Assembly (NCBI RefSeq): GCF_023721755.1
Contig: NZ_JAMDLH010000004.1
Span: forward strand, 248,001-312,000
Reading direction: 5' to 3'
Source of the DNA: Pleomorphomonas sp. NRK KF1
GTDB taxonomy: Bacteria > Pseudomonadota > Alphaproteobacteria > Rhizobiales > Pleomorphomonadaceae
Length of the DNA: 64,000 nucleotides
In this document: positions 1-9,647 of the stretch, one piece after another
Position numbering within the stretch: position 1 is the first letter of the stretch
Layout of the letters: every line of letters starts with the position of its first letter
Notes under the pieces: generated by a model
Database searches by the model: none
What the model was told of the DNA's origin: nothing
The model's input: the letters and a program-made list of their open reading frames with translations, nothing else
Translations under genes and position numbers: made by a program

Positions 1-154
1 TGACAGGAGAATTATACATATGAAACAGTTGCTTACGCATCACCCGACAGGAAGGGGGCGCGAGCTATCCGCCTGTTCCCAATATATAATTCTCCTGTCA
101 TCCTCGCGCAGGCCGCTTGCATTCGTACGAATGCAAGGTGGACCTCGGGCAGAA
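1..154. repeat. REP-like palindrome pair (left part cut by window start)
   Basis: The window opens in the flank of one REP copy. A second copy lies at 96-154, with the core GTCATCCTCGCGCAGG and the closing GACCTCGGGCAGAA. Between its halves is an extra palindromic arm, GCTTGCATTCG/CGAATGCAAG, typical of the long-stem subtype also seen near 12.4, 24.7, 28.6 and 40.3 kb. The AT-rich stretch between is the usual spacer of an inverted pair. No gene is supported in 1-251. Confidence 0.75.
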
Positions 155-251
155 TAGAGCAAGCCGTCGATATAGCGCTCCGGATCGGCGCGCGCCTTAT
201 CGGATCTGCCGCATAACTCCCGATTATGTGCCAACTCCGATAACCGCCCCG

Positions 252-1187
252 TCACTCCTCCCCGAAGAAATCCTCGTCCAGCCGCTTGAACGCCACCTTG
301 CGGTACTCGCGCACCCCCACGCCATGCTCGATCATCAGGTCGGCCAGTTCCCGGCCATCTATCAGGATCACCCGCTGCGTCAGGTGCTTGACGAAATCGC
401 GGGCCGGCTGGCTGAAGGTGGAGGTGGTGACGAACACGCCCTTGGTGGCGCCGAGCCCCACCAGGCTGCCGACAAAGCCGTTGACGTCGGGCCGCCCCAC
501 CGGGCTTCCTGGCGCATAGCGCTTGGCCTGCACGTAGATGCGGTCGAGCCCCAGCCGGTCCTCGTTGACGACGCCGTCGACGCCGCCATCCCCGCTGCGG
601 CCGAGCTGGGCGGCGGCATCCTTGTGGCTGCCGCCATAGCCCATGGCAACCAGGAGATCGACGATCACCTGCTCGAAGAAGGCCGGGCTGTTGGCGAGGA
701 TGCGCTGCAACAGCTCGTCGCGCAGCGCCGCCGTCAAGGTGGCATGGGCGGCATCGATCTGCTCTTCCGGCGTCGTCGTCACCGGCGCGGCGTCAGATAC
801 CTCTCCGCCAGCGCCCTCCGCCGCATCGCCACCCTCGTTGCGGTAGAAGGCGCGAAACTCCGGATCCTGCAGCAACAGCGCCACGTCGATCCGCTCCGGC
901 CCGCTGGCGAGCAGCGCTTTGCCCTTCTCCGTCGCCACGAAGCGCCCACGCGCCGGCGAGGCGATCAACCCCGCCTTGCTCAAGTAGAACTTCGCCCAGT
1001 GAACGCGATTATGCAGCACCCGCTGCCGCCCGCTCGGCAACAACTGCTCGCGCTCCTCGGCGGTCAGCCCGAGTTCATCGGCCACCCGCTTGGCCACATC
1101 GGCCACCCGCGTTTCCCCCTCGGCGGCAAGGCGCAGGACGGGCAGCATGAGGGTTTGATAGTCAGGGATGAGCATGGTTTCTCTCAC
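252..1187 (-). CDS. mrr: Mrr-type restriction endonuclease
   Basis: Probable modification-dependent or companion endonuclease of 311 aa. Residues 1-115 look like the Mrr N-terminal winged-helix domain (IPDYQTLMLPVL start, AKFYLSKAGLI). An acidic/Thr linker follows, then the Mrr catalytic domain from about 165. That domain carries the PD-(D/E)xK-like residues D204 (GDGGVDG) and Q220-A-K222. The chosen GTG start at 1187 overlaps the upstream stop by 4 nt (GTGA); ATG at 1175 would also give a normal Mrr. It is the last gene of the five-gene hsdRMS-HNH-mrr operon, so it probably adds a second restriction activity to the type I system. Family call is firm; substrate (methylated DNA) is inferred. 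Confidence 0.9.
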   Translation of the reverse strand: MRETMLIPDYQTLMLPVLRLAAEGETRVADVAKRVADELGLTAEEREQLLPSGRQRVLHNRVHWAKFYLSKAGLIASPARGRFVATEKGKALLASGPERIDVALLLQDPEFRAFYRNEGGDAAEGAGGEVSDAAPVTTTPEEQIDAAHATLTAALRDELLQRILANSPAFFEQVIVDLLVAMGYGGSHKDAAAQLGRSGDGGVDGVVNEDRLGLDRIYVQAKRYAPGSPVGRPDVNGFVGSLVGLGATKGVFVTTSTFSQPARDFVKHLTQRVILIDGRELADLMIEHGVGVREYRKVAFKRLDEDFFGEE

Positions 1188-2149
1188 TGACGCTCGACGT
1201 CTTGGACAATGTCCATCAGCCGTCGGAACTCAGGGTCCGGCATGTCGCCTTTCCATTTGTTGACGAAGCGGCAAACCACTTGGAGATTGCCCTTCGCGTA
1301 ATGGCCGTTGCTGTCTTTCCGATCAAGCGAAGCCAACATTTGCTTATCGGTTTCGGTGCCATCGAACTGCAACGCCAGTCCGGTCAAGGCACAGATAGCG
1401 CCCTGAGCCTCGATGAGAGAGTCTATGTAGGCCTCCAACTCGGCATCAGGGATCAGCAGATCCTTGTTCTTCACCTTCTTCAGAACGAGCTGGCCGTTGG
1501 CGTCGTCGACTGTTCCCTTCGCAGTCATAGCCATTCGAGCGACAGCTATCTGTCTAGGGCTGAATACTGTGCCGGGCTCCTTCTTTGCCGCCTTCTTCTT
1601 CCAGTCGGGCAAAAGATGCCACGGCTCGAGGGAGCGGCCCTCTATCAGTGCAAGGGCATAATTGGCGTTGTCAGAGCTCAGCTGCATAAGTGTACCTTCT
1701 GTAAAGAGGAACTCGCGCGCCTTCGGATGAAGCGCCTTCCAAAGCAAGCCGTTGTTCTGCAACGTCATGTTCCGCCATGGCTCGCACCGCTTGAAACAGA
1801 CGATGACGTCGCGCCTGTCCGGAAGCGGCTCGAACTGCCGCTCGAAGCTGGGAGCATCGGAGAGCGATCTTGTCCACCACAATTGATCCTTCTCGCGGTG
1901 GATCCAAACGTCATCAGAGGTCTCCGCAATCGCGGTTATCAGGTTGAACCAACGTGACGCGACCGATCGGGTAGGCTCGAGGCCGGCGGCAGTGCGCCGC
2001 TTCATGGCTTTGGCAATGAAACCCTCTCGGTCACCAGCCTGCCAAAACTCAAAGCCATCCACTTCCGTCATGGTCACTACTGAGTTGCGTTGCAAACATG
2101 ATGGCCAAGCCCAGTTCGACCTTCCGAAATTCGCGATGTAGACTCTCAT
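1184..2149 (-). CDS. HNH-like nuclease-associated protein in R-M operon
   Basis: A 321 aa protein that I recognise only in part. The C-terminal region (about 250-305) looks like a degenerate HNH/RRXRR-type nuclease: a Cys-x-x-Thr-Gly segment, ASLDRKDSNGHYAKGNLQVV and an Asn-Lys-Trp ending, as in HNH families where 'D..N..GY..GN....' precedes the metal site. The N-terminus (MRVYIANFGRSNWAWP...FWQAGDREGF) suggests a separate sensing domain. It overlaps the hsdS stop and the mrr start by 4 nt each, so it is translationally coupled in the restriction operon. A role as an accessory nuclease or sensor is inference; no complete classical H-N-H triad is visible. Confidence 0.7.
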   Translation of the reverse strand: MRVYIANFGRSNWAWPSCLQRNSVVTMTEVDGFEFWQAGDREGFIAKAMKRRTAAGLEPTRSVASRWFNLITAIAETSDDVWIHREKDQLWWTRSLSDAPSFERQFEPLPDRRDVIVCFKRCEPWRNMTLQNNGLLWKALHPKAREFLFTEGTLMQLSSDNANYALALIEGRSLEPWHLLPDWKKKAAKKEPGTVFSPRQIAVARMAMTAKGTVDDANGQLVLKKVKNKDLLIPDAELEAYIDSLIEAQGAICALTGLALQFDGTETDKQMLASLDRKDSNGHYAKGNLQVVCRFVNKWKGDMPDPEFRRLMDIVQDVERQ

Positions 2150-3564
2150 CCTCTCCCCCGGCTCCGCTTGACCTTCGGCGCCGCTGCGCGCTCGGCGCGG
2201 ATGCGTTCCAGCAGCTTTTCGGCCGGCTCATCACTGTCGTCCTGCGGCACCAGCTCGCCGCGAAACGCCTTGGCGAGGATCGCCTCATCCAGCTTGCCCA
2301 CCAGCTCCAGCGCCCGCTTGGCTTGAGCCGCGAGGCGATCGATCCGGGCGAAGGCGGACTCGATACGGCGGACAATTTCGTGTTGTTCGGCGAGAGGAGG
2401 AGTCGGAATGCGAGTACCACGGACAACAGCGCCGTTGATTTTTGGCATGTTGCCAGCCGTTCCGGTGGCATGGGCTCGGAAGTACGACCTCGCAGGATCG
2501 CTGTTTAGATAAGTCGCAAGGTAGACAGGGTTAGCTTTTGCATCGTCAGCCCTAATCCTCATCATCAGATCCGGATAAATAAACTCACGAGGGGGGCCAT
2601 CGAACAGAACCGTAGTACCGAGCAACTCTAGAGAGTTGGCCCGCTGAATGAGAATATCATTTGGTAGCAACCAATATTTTGAATTTCCCGCGATATTCTG
2701 ATTGAGATACTTGATAGTTTCAGCATCTAGGCGAAGCTTGCCACTCGAGGTGGCCGATAGCTTAAGCGACTTTAGCCCGCTCGATGCGCCGTCGGCTTTG
2801 GGCGACCAACCATTTGTCGGCCCGTCTGCGACTAGCTGGTCAAGCGGCAAGGTTCGCCATTCGACAAGTCCCGTCCTTCCATTGCGCCAATCCTTCGTCA
2901 GCTCCCCACTGAACGCCTTGCTGAGCACGGCCTGTTTGTAGCGGGCGACAAGGGTTTCGATGCGGGCGAGTTCGGTGCGGGCGCGGGCGGATTTCGCGTT
3001 CAGAGCATCCAGCTTGGCCACTATGCGCTTTTGCTCGGCAAAGGGGGGGAGACAAATATGAAGCGCACGTATCTCCGGGAAATAGATTGTAGTGTGCGTT
3101 GTGCCCTTGCCAAACTTACGAAGGTTTTCGCCTTCGGCCATCAACGCCTTCAGAAGAAATTCAGGAAGCAGAGCGTCTGAACAGGTCCAAGTCGCAAAGT
3201 CTTGGCTCGTCGCCATGTCGCGCCCCATTATCGTGACATAGCCCACTGAAGCCGTTCGCGACAAACACACCGTTCCTTTTGGCAGCAATCGCGCAGAAGA
3301 GTTCGCCAGCCCTAGATGGTTCGTGGTCTGCAAAGTCTCGTAGATGACGCCCCCGTGGTGGAGACCCGCATCCCGAATACCAATCCAAGGAACATCTCCG
3401 CCCCACCACTCTGGGTGGGAGCGGCTCGGAGTGTGCCCCGTTTCCTGCCGCGCAATGTCACTCAATAGAACCCATGCCCAACCTGGAGGCACGGGCTCAA
3501 CGGGTTTGTTGACAGCCAGCGCCGCCTTGCCCCTGATATACATGCTGGAGATCTCAGCGCTCAT
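2146..3564 (-). CDS. hsdS: Type I restriction-modification specificity subunit
   Basis: HsdS, 472 aa, sets the DNA target for both methylation and cleavage by the HsdR2M2S complex. Two target-recognition domains (about 20-170 and 230-395) are each followed by a conserved helical spacer: PPFAEQKRIVAKLDAL near 175-235 and TPPLAEQHEIVRRIES near 400-450. The two helical repeats end in similar AVLSKAFSGEL and AILAKAFRGEL segments, as usual for type I S subunits. The recognition sequence should be bipartite but cannot be read from here. It overlaps hsdM by 4 nt. The TRD coding region is more AT-rich than hsdM/hsdR, which fits the known mobility of TRDs. Confidence 0.95.
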   Translation of the reverse strand: MSAEISSMYIRGKAALAVNKPVEPVPPGWAWVLLSDIARQETGHTPSRSHPEWWGGDVPWIGIRDAGLHHGGVIYETLQTTNHLGLANSSARLLPKGTVCLSRTASVGYVTIMGRDMATSQDFATWTCSDALLPEFLLKALMAEGENLRKFGKGTTHTTIYFPEIRALHICLPPFAEQKRIVAKLDALNAKSARARTELARIETLVARYKQAVLSKAFSGELTKDWRNGRTGLVEWRTLPLDQLVADGPTNGWSPKADGASSGLKSLKLSATSSGKLRLDAETIKYLNQNIAGNSKYWLLPNDILIQRANSLELLGTTVLFDGPPREFIYPDLMMRIRADDAKANPVYLATYLNSDPARSYFRAHATGTAGNMPKINGAVVRGTRIPTPPLAEQHEIVRRIESAFARIDRLAAQAKRALELVGKLDEAILAKAFRGELVPQDDSDEPAEKLLERIRAERAAAPKVKRSRGRG

Positions 3565-5093
3565 TGCGCCGCCTCCGCCGCGTCGCCACCCAACTCCGCC
3601 ATCAATCCCTCAATCTCCAGCATGGCAGCCTGCAAATGCCCCATGATGGCGGCCGCGATGTCGTAGGGTTCGATCAGGCCTTCTTCCGCTTCGTCCTCGG
3701 CCTCGCGCAGCCAGGAGATGTCGAGGTTGTCGCCACGGCCGGCGATCTCATCGCGATTGAACTTGCGCCAGCGGCCCGCCTCGCCCTCGTCGGGCCCGCG
3801 TTTCTTGCCGTGGGGGTCGTCGCCAAAAGCCGCCTCGAAGCCCTCGAAATGCGCCTCGGTCAGCGGCGTCGTCTTGCCGAACTTCGGCATCTGGGCGCGC
3901 AGGTCGTAGATCCACACCGCCTTGGTGTTGCCGGTCTCGGTCTTGCCGCGCGTCAGGAAGATGACGTTGGTCTTCACGCCCTGGGCGTAGAAGATGCCGG
4001 TGGGCAGGCGCAGGATGGTGTGAAGGTCGCACCAGTCCATCATCCTCTGGCGCAGCTGCTTGCCACGCCCGTCCTCGAACAGCACGTTGTCGGGCACGAC
4101 GATGGCCGCCCGGCCGCCGGGCTTCAGTGCCCGGATGCAGTGTTCGACGAAGGGCAACTGATAGGACGAGACGGTGCGTGTGATGACGAGATCGTCGCGT
4201 GTCGGCGGGCCGCCTGCCGGCCCGAAGGGCGGATTGGTGAGGATCAGGTTTGCCCGATCCAGGTCTTGCCCCTTTTTGGATAGTGTATCGCCGAGATCTA
4301 TATTGTCGTTCTCAATATCGTGCAGATAGAGATTCATCAGCAACAGACGCAGCGTGCCCGCTACGTTTTCCATGCCGTGGAACGCGTGGCGTTTCTGCCA
4401 TACCCCGCTGTCGGGAAGATCGAAATAGCCTTCGCTCCGCGCCTTCATGTAGCGGTCGGCGGCGATCAGGAAGCCGCCGGTGCCGGCGGCCGGGTCCTGG
4501 ATCACCTCGCCGGGCTGCGGCTGCATCAGCCGCACCATCACCTCGATTAGCACGCGCGGGGTGAAATATTGCCCGGCGCCTTTCTTGGTCTCCTCGGCGT
4601 TCTTCTGCAGCAGCCCCTCGTAGAGATCGCCGAACTGGTCGCGCTCCTCGGAGAACCAGTCGAGGTCATCAATGGCGGTGACCAGCGTTGCCAGGTTCTG
4701 CGGCTCGCGGATGATTGTGGAAGCGCTGTCGAAGATCTTCTGCACCATGTCCGGCAGCGGCCGGGCGTCGGCATAGCGCTGGCGCTCTTCCTTGGTGGCG
4801 CTCTCACCCGGCTTGAGCACCAGGGCGTCGTCCTTGCCGAGGCGCGTGCTGGTGGCGCCCAGCGTGGTCAGCGTGTTGCGATAGTGCTCCAGCTGCGCAA
4901 GGCCGTTGGCCTTGACGAGATCGGCCCAGCGCATGCCCTTGGGCAGGCTGCCGGTCTCGCGGTTGCGCTCGGCCATCATCTTCAGGAACAGAAGGTAGGT
5001 CAGCTCGGTGACATACTGCTGGTAGGTGATGCCATCCTTCCTCAGAATGGTGCAGAGGCGCCAGAGTTTCTGGACGATGGCATTGGCGTTCAT
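3561..5093 (-). CDS. hsdM: Type I restriction-modification DNA methyltransferase subunit
   Basis: HsdM, 510 aa, an N6-adenine methyltransferase that protects host DNA at sites chosen by HsdS. The N-terminal helical HsdM_N domain covers about 1-150 (ITYQQYVTELTYLLFLKMM). The SAM-binding motif I is DPAAGTGG at 200-207 and the catalytic motif IV is NPPF at 287-290. GAGQYFTPR precedes motif I, as in typical HsdM. Length is normal. It lies 66 nt downstream of hsdR and overlaps hsdS by 4 nt. Confidence 0.97.
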   Translation of the reverse strand: MNANAIVQKLWRLCTILRKDGITYQQYVTELTYLLFLKMMAERNRETGSLPKGMRWADLVKANGLAQLEHYRNTLTTLGATSTRLGKDDALVLKPGESATKEERQRYADARPLPDMVQKIFDSASTIIREPQNLATLVTAIDDLDWFSEERDQFGDLYEGLLQKNAEETKKGAGQYFTPRVLIEVMVRLMQPQPGEVIQDPAAGTGGFLIAADRYMKARSEGYFDLPDSGVWQKRHAFHGMENVAGTLRLLLMNLYLHDIENDNIDLGDTLSKKGQDLDRANLILTNPPFGPAGGPPTRDDLVITRTVSSYQLPFVEHCIRALKPGGRAAIVVPDNVLFEDGRGKQLRQRMMDWCDLHTILRLPTGIFYAQGVKTNVIFLTRGKTETGNTKAVWIYDLRAQMPKFGKTTPLTEAHFEGFEAAFGDDPHGKKRGPDEGEAGRWRKFNRDEIAGRGDNLDISWLREAEDEAEEGLIEPYDIAAAIMGHLQAAMLEIEGLMAELGGDAAEAAQ

Positions 5094-5159
5094 GGCTTTG
5101 GGAATCTCAAGGTTCGGGGATGTTTTGGGTGTTGTAGCGGGTGGGTCGTGGCGGTCAAC

Positions 5160-8100
5160 TCAGGCAGCCGACGGCGGCCATATCGTCTCGTTGATGGTGC
5201 GCAGCACATCGTCGAGCTTGCCGTCGAACTCCAGCGAGATGCGGCCAAAACCGCCCTTGTCGGCGAACACACCCTGATCGAGCAGACTCGGGTCGGCCAC
5301 CGGCTTGTCGCGCAGGGCCCGGCCGATGCGGTAGAGCCATCGCTTCTGATCCTTGGTCCACACGCCCCTGGCCTCGATCCGGGCAATGGCGTCGTCCACC
5401 CTTTTCGCATAGGGCACCAGCGGATCGCCGAGCGCCGCCTGCCGCACGAAACCGATGATGTGCGCGGCGATGTCGGCGTTGCGCGCCTTGCCGTAGGCCG
5501 CCCGCAGCATGGATTCCGAATAGTTCTTCTCGTCGAGCAGGCCGGCCAGCTCCGACAGTTGCTTGCGCGTCAGGTCGCGCGGCCGCTGCGTCACGGCGAT
5601 CAGCGCCGGCACGCGGTTCATGTTCTCGCGCACGAAGCGCTCGAAGCCGGTGATGTAGTCCTCCGGCGTCGTGTTCTTGCCGAACACCTCCTCAATGCGC
5701 AACAGCTCGTCCTCGTGCGGGGCGATCACCACGCCATCGCCGCCGCCCGCGCCGCGCCGCCGCCACTCCAGCAGCTCGACGGCACGCGGATGGGCTGTAA
5801 GCCACGCCCGGAGTTCGGCGCCGGAGCGCTTGGCAAGGCGCTCGATGGCGCTCTCGGGCGACTCGCCGGTATGGCGTTCAAAGCTCTCGCGCGCCTCGTC
5901 GGCCATGCGCTTGGCAAGCGACCGCATGCGGACGATCACCTGTCCGGCCACCCAGGTCCGCTCGTCCTCGGTGTCGGCCTTGCCGAGGTCGGCGACCAGC
6001 TGGCCGAGCGAGATATCCGGCTTGACCACCACCGGCCGCATGTCGCTCATCTCCTGCAATTCGGCATAGAGGTCCACCGCGTCGAAGATGCGGAAATTCT
6101 CCTTGCCGATCTCCGGGCAGAGCCGCGTGGCGCGACCGATCATCTGGTCGTAGAGGATGCGGCTCCTCACCCGACGCACGAACACCAGGTTGCAGATGGT
6201 GGGAACGTCGATGCCGGTGGTCAGAAGGTCCACGGTGACGACATACTTCGGATAAGGGTCGTTCTTGAACTTCAGGATCAGGTCGTCGGCATTGTCGACC
6301 TTGCCGGTGATCTTCATCACCATGCCGTCGGGCACGGCGTCCTTGCCGTATTCGTCCTCAAGCTCCTCGATCAGCAGGCGAACGACGTCGTCGGCGTGCT
6401 CGTTGCGCGCCGCGAAGATCAAGGTCTTGCCCGGCCTGTCCGGCGGAATCTCCCTGGCGATGACGCCTGAGACTATGCGGTTGAAGGGCTCGGAGTAGAC
6501 CTTCTTGTTGAACTCGCCGACCTCGTAGTCGCGCGGCACATCGTCCGGCAACGCAAAGAGGTCGATCTGTCCCGTCCTGCGGTCGATGATCTCCACCTCT
6601 TCGCCGCCCTTGAAATGAATGCCGGCTTCCGACAGGGCCGTGGTAATGCGCTTCGGCGGCAGATGGTCGATGAGGTAGCCCTCCACCACCGCCTGGCGGT
6701 AGCCGTAGTGGAAGATGGCCGGCCCGAAGATCTCGCGGGTATGAAGCGCCGGCGTGGCGGTGAGCGCCACCTTCACCGCATCGAAATAGTCGAGGATCTG
6801 CCGATAGGCCGACTGGTAGTCGTCGAGATTGCGGAAGCCGACCTCGCTTTCGCTCAGTTCGGCATCCAGCGTGTAGCCGCGATGGGCCTCATCGACAATG
6901 ATGCAGTCGAAGGTGCCGGGCGTCGGCCGCCGGGCCGGGTCCGGCTCGTTGAGAATGCGGGCGATCAGCGACTGCACGGTGGCCACCTGCACGTGGTCAT
7001 CGGCCTCCGGCAGCTTCTTGTCGAGGCCGGCCACCTTGTAGATCTGGGCGAAGTTCAGAAGCCCCTCGATCTCCGTCGTCGCCAGCGCGTCGCTCGTCTG
7101 CTTGCCCAGCGCCTTGCGGTCGACCAGGAACAGGATGCGGCGGAACCGCTTGTGCTTCAACAGGCGATACATCAGCGCGATGGCCGTCCGCGTCTTGCCG
7201 GTACCGGTCGCCATGGACACCAGGATGTCGCGCCGGCCGGCATCGATCGCCTCCTCGATCGCCGCGATCGCCTCTTCCTGGTAGGGGCGCATCCTGCCCT
7301 TGCCGAAGCTGTCCTCGGCGAGGCTGCCGGCGGCGGCGTCCACGTTCACCTTGAGCTTGTCGAGAAGGTCCTGCGGCGCGAACCAAGCCGTCATGGGCGT
7401 GGCGTGGTTGGTCGGCCGCCGCACGTCGCGGTGCCAGATGCCCGATTTGGTCAGCCATTGCCGCACATAGGGCCGGCCGTTGGTGGCGAACGCGAAGGGC
7501 ACCCGGAACGGCTTGTCGAGGCCGTGCTGCCACGGTCCGTCCTCCGGCAGATTTTCCGGCGCAAGACGGATGTCGCGCGCATAGCGCTCGGCTTGCACCA
7601 GCGTCGAGGGAACATCGACCGACTCGCGCTTGGCCTCGATCACGCCGACGCAGATAAGGCCGGCGAACAGCGCGTAATCGACGTGGCCGCTGTCGGTCGG
7701 CCACTCGGCGATGGCAAGGTTGCGCCCCGCCTCCGGCCGCGTGCCGAGGGAATGGCGAAGAAGCGTGGTGTCGGCCTCCCAGCCGGCGTCGACCAGTTGC
7801 ACGTCGATCAGCCGCCGGGTCTGGCGCTCGTCGAGCTCAAGCCGTCCGGCAGCCTTGACGCCGGCCTGCTGAAGCTCCTTCTGAACTTGCTGGGGCTGGG
7901 CCTCGGCCGCCTTCTGCAAGGCCGCGAGCTGACGCGAGAGGTCGGTCTTGTTGGCCTCCAGCTCGATCGCCGTCCGCTCCCAGACGACATTGTCGGCAGC
8001 CGCCTGCCTGGCGAGCTCCTCGGCCGCCGCGCGCGCCTTGGCGAGTTCCTCAGCCGAGGCATTGGCAGCCGCGAGCCGCGCTTCCGCCTCGCGCACCTGC

Positions 8101-8576
8101 CGGCGCAGATCCTCCAGCTCGGCTTGGGTCGCCTGATCGATATCCGACGACGATCTGGGTGGAACGAAAGGGCCGGGCTGAAAATTAGGATCGCGGCCAT
8201 AGGCCCGCCGATACCAGACGCCCAGCGCCCGGCAGAATTTCAGCGCCGACAGCGCCTCGGCCGGCGTGCCGCCCAGGCCGTGCACCGCCTCGTTGCCGCT
8301 CTTGCGCACGGCATGGAACACGTCGGCCACCTCGCGGGGCAAAACCTGCTGGGTGGCGAGCCGCCTCAGAAGCTCGTTGGCCGTCTCACGCGCCGTGGGA
8401 TCGTAGACGCCGGAGAGCGCCGCGATCTCCTTCAGCATATGCTCGCCGAACTGGCGGCTCTTGATCAGCGACGTATTGGCGTCTTCGGCGAAAAAACGCT
8501 CCGCCAATACGCCAAGTCTATGAAGCTCTGGGCTGATCCGGCTGAGATGCCCGAAATTGGCAGACACGTGCGACAC
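5160..8576 (-). CDS. hsdR: Type I restriction endonuclease subunit R
   Basis: HsdR, 1138 aa, the ATP-driven translocase and nuclease of the type I complex. Residues 1-130 resemble a DUF4145 domain; 145-235 is a long Ala/Glu-rich coiled coil. The nuclease core shows D300 and E314-A-K316 (PD-ExK pattern). The superfamily 2 helicase has Walker A ATGTGKT at 456-462, a DEAHRG box, and later motifs including TATP and the Q..GRATR segment. The C-terminal EcoEI-like region interacts with the methylase in relatives. First gene of the operon; it starts 84 nt past the end of the phage-derived gene at 8660. Intact and normal in length. Confidence 0.96.
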   Translation of the reverse strand: MSHVSANFGHLSRISPELHRLGVLAERFFAEDANTSLIKSRQFGEHMLKEIAALSGVYDPTARETANELLRRLATQQVLPREVADVFHAVRKSGNEAVHGLGGTPAEALSALKFCRALGVWYRRAYGRDPNFQPGPFVPPRSSSDIDQATQAELEDLRRQVREAEARLAAANASAEELAKARAAAEELARQAAADNVVWERTAIELEANKTDLSRQLAALQKAAEAQPQQVQKELQQAGVKAAGRLELDERQTRRLIDVQLVDAGWEADTTLLRHSLGTRPEAGRNLAIAEWPTDSGHVDYALFAGLICVGVIEAKRESVDVPSTLVQAERYARDIRLAPENLPEDGPWQHGLDKPFRVPFAFATNGRPYVRQWLTKSGIWHRDVRRPTNHATPMTAWFAPQDLLDKLKVNVDAAAGSLAEDSFGKGRMRPYQEEAIAAIEEAIDAGRRDILVSMATGTGKTRTAIALMYRLLKHKRFRRILFLVDRKALGKQTSDALATTEIEGLLNFAQIYKVAGLDKKLPEADDHVQVATVQSLIARILNEPDPARRPTPGTFDCIIVDEAHRGYTLDAELSESEVGFRNLDDYQSAYRQILDYFDAVKVALTATPALHTREIFGPAIFHYGYRQAVVEGYLIDHLPPKRITTALSEAGIHFKGGEEVEIIDRRTGQIDLFALPDDVPRDYEVGEFNKKVYSEPFNRIVSGVIAREIPPDRPGKTLIFAARNEHADDVVRLLIEELEDEYGKDAVPDGMVMKITGKVDNADDLILKFKNDPYPKYVVTVDLLTTGIDVPTICNLVFVRRVRSRILYDQMIGRATRLCPEIGKENFRIFDAVDLYAELQEMSDMRPVVVKPDISLGQLVADLGKADTEDERTWVAGQVIVRMRSLAKRMADEARESFERHTGESPESAIERLAKRSGAELRAWLTAHPRAVELLEWRRRGAGGGDGVVIAPHEDELLRIEEVFGKNTTPEDYITGFERFVRENMNRVPALIAVTQRPRDLTRKQLSELAGLLDEKNYSESMLRAAYGKARNADIAAHIIGFVRQAALGDPLVPYAKRVDDAIARIEARGVWTKDQKRWLYRIGRALRDKPVADPSLLDQGVFADKGGFGRISLEFDGKLDDVLRTINETIWPPSAA

Positions 8577-8659
8577 CCTTTTTTGTGTCGCCAGACTGCC
8601 ACACGGTCAAGAGGTATGCCACCGCATATTGCAGCCGCACCTTGCCCGATCCATCGGGA

Positions 8660-9187
8660 TTACCCCCCGCCGCCGCCGGTCTTCGGATTCATCTTCACGG
8701 AATTCGAATACGCGCTGCCAAAGCTCGACGCCATCGACCCGAACGCGCCCAGTATCCCCGCCGTGCGGCTGTTCTTGGCTTCCATGTCGTAGAGCGCCGC
8801 CTGGTTGCGGGCGCTGACGGCCTGGTTGCGCACGTCGTCGTAGTTCCGGTAGGCGTTGGTGCGAATGGTCAGCGCGTCGATGGCGCCCTGCTTGGCGGTG
8901 TCCACCATCAGGTCGAGTGGCGTGCCGAACGTCGTATCGACGCCGTTGGCGGCCATCGCTGCCTGCTGCTTGGCCATAAGCTGTTGCGTGATGGCCTTCT
9001 GCTTCTGCTCCTCGCGCGTACCGGCATCCAGCACGTTCTTGGCCTGCCGCTCGGCCAGCATGGCGTTCTGCCGCTGCACCTCGGCGTTATAGCGGGCGGC
9101 CTTCGACTGGGCATTGGCGCTGGCGATCTGGCCGGCGCCGCTCAACAGCCCGCCGCCGACCATCAATGCGGTTCCCAAATCACACAT
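8660..9187 (-). CDS. Phage internal virion protein, T7 gp14-like
   Basis: A 175 aa protein resembling the small internal core/ejection protein of T7-like podoviruses. It starts with a Gly-rich hydrophobic segment (LMVGGGLLSGAGQIASA), continues as an Ala/Gln-rich helical region (NAQSKAARYNAEVQRQNA...) and ends in a Ser/Gly tail. In T7 this protein helps form the channel through which DNA crosses the envelope. It overlaps the gp13-like gene by 8 nt and is the last gene of a four-gene module. The large core proteins (gp15, gp16) expected next are absent; the restriction operon follows instead. Assignment rests on composition, size and gene order. Confidence 0.75.
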   Translation of the reverse strand: MCDLGTALMVGGGLLSGAGQIASANAQSKAARYNAEVQRQNAMLAERQAKNVLDAGTREEQKQKAITQQLMAKQQAAMAANGVDTTFGTPLDLMVDTAKQGAIDALTIRTNAYRNYDDVRNQAVSARNQAALYDMEAKNSRTAGILGAFGSMASSFGSAYSNSVKMNPKTGGGGG

Positions 9188-9647
9188 CGCGGCGCTTCCT
9201 CATCTCGAACAGAACGAAGGGGTGGCCGTGGACGTCGATCTCCATGAGAAACGTGGCGCCCAGCCATTTGAGCCAGCGTAGCGAGCCGGCGTTTTCGCGG
9301 TCCACGGCGTTGCGCAACACCTCGTATCGACCAAACAGGCCGGGCAGTCCCTCGGCCGTCGCCCTCAGGAACCAGCGCCAGTTCTCGGTGATGGCGTCGG
9401 TGCCGAGCAGCAAGACGCCGCCGACACCGGCGAGCACGTCGAGATCGCCGACGCCGTACATGATCTCCGGCCGACCATCGATCAGCACGGTGAAGGCGGT
9501 GGACTGGCGCATCGACCGGCGGAGCGCCGTGACCGGCCCCACCCGGCCGGCCCGCCACACCTCCGTGACGTCGGTCGCACGCATGCGCCGGCCAATCGAC
9601 CGGCAGTGCTTGCCGCGCGCCGGTACAATCTGGATGTCAACGCCCAA
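9180..9647 (-). CDS. Phage internal virion protein, T7 gp13-like
   Basis: A 155 aa protein of the podoviral gp13-like family (GNAT-like fold; in T7 it is needed for virion assembly). It has the family pattern: an N-terminal 'R.RA.D..E..R' segment, a central TAFTVLIDGRPEIMYGV strand and a C-terminal 'N..S.R.L..LGATF' segment (NAGSLRWLKWLGATF), which recalls acyl-CoA-binding GNATs. It overlaps the tail gene upstream by 11 nt and the gp14-like gene by 8 nt. No damage seen. A true acetyltransferase activity is not expected. Confidence 0.75.
   Translation of the reverse strand: MGVDIQIVPARGKHCRSIGRRMRATDVTEVWRAGRVGPVTALRRSMRQSTAFTVLIDGRPEIMYGVGDLDVLAGVGGVLLLGTDAITENWRWFLRATAEGLPGLFGRYEVLRNAVDRENAGSLRWLKWLGATFLMEIDVHGHPFVLFEMRKRRDV

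Noticed and set aside
6615-8792. 725-codon plus-strand frame opposite hsdR
   Set aside because: Antisense shadow of an intact helicase/nuclease gene.
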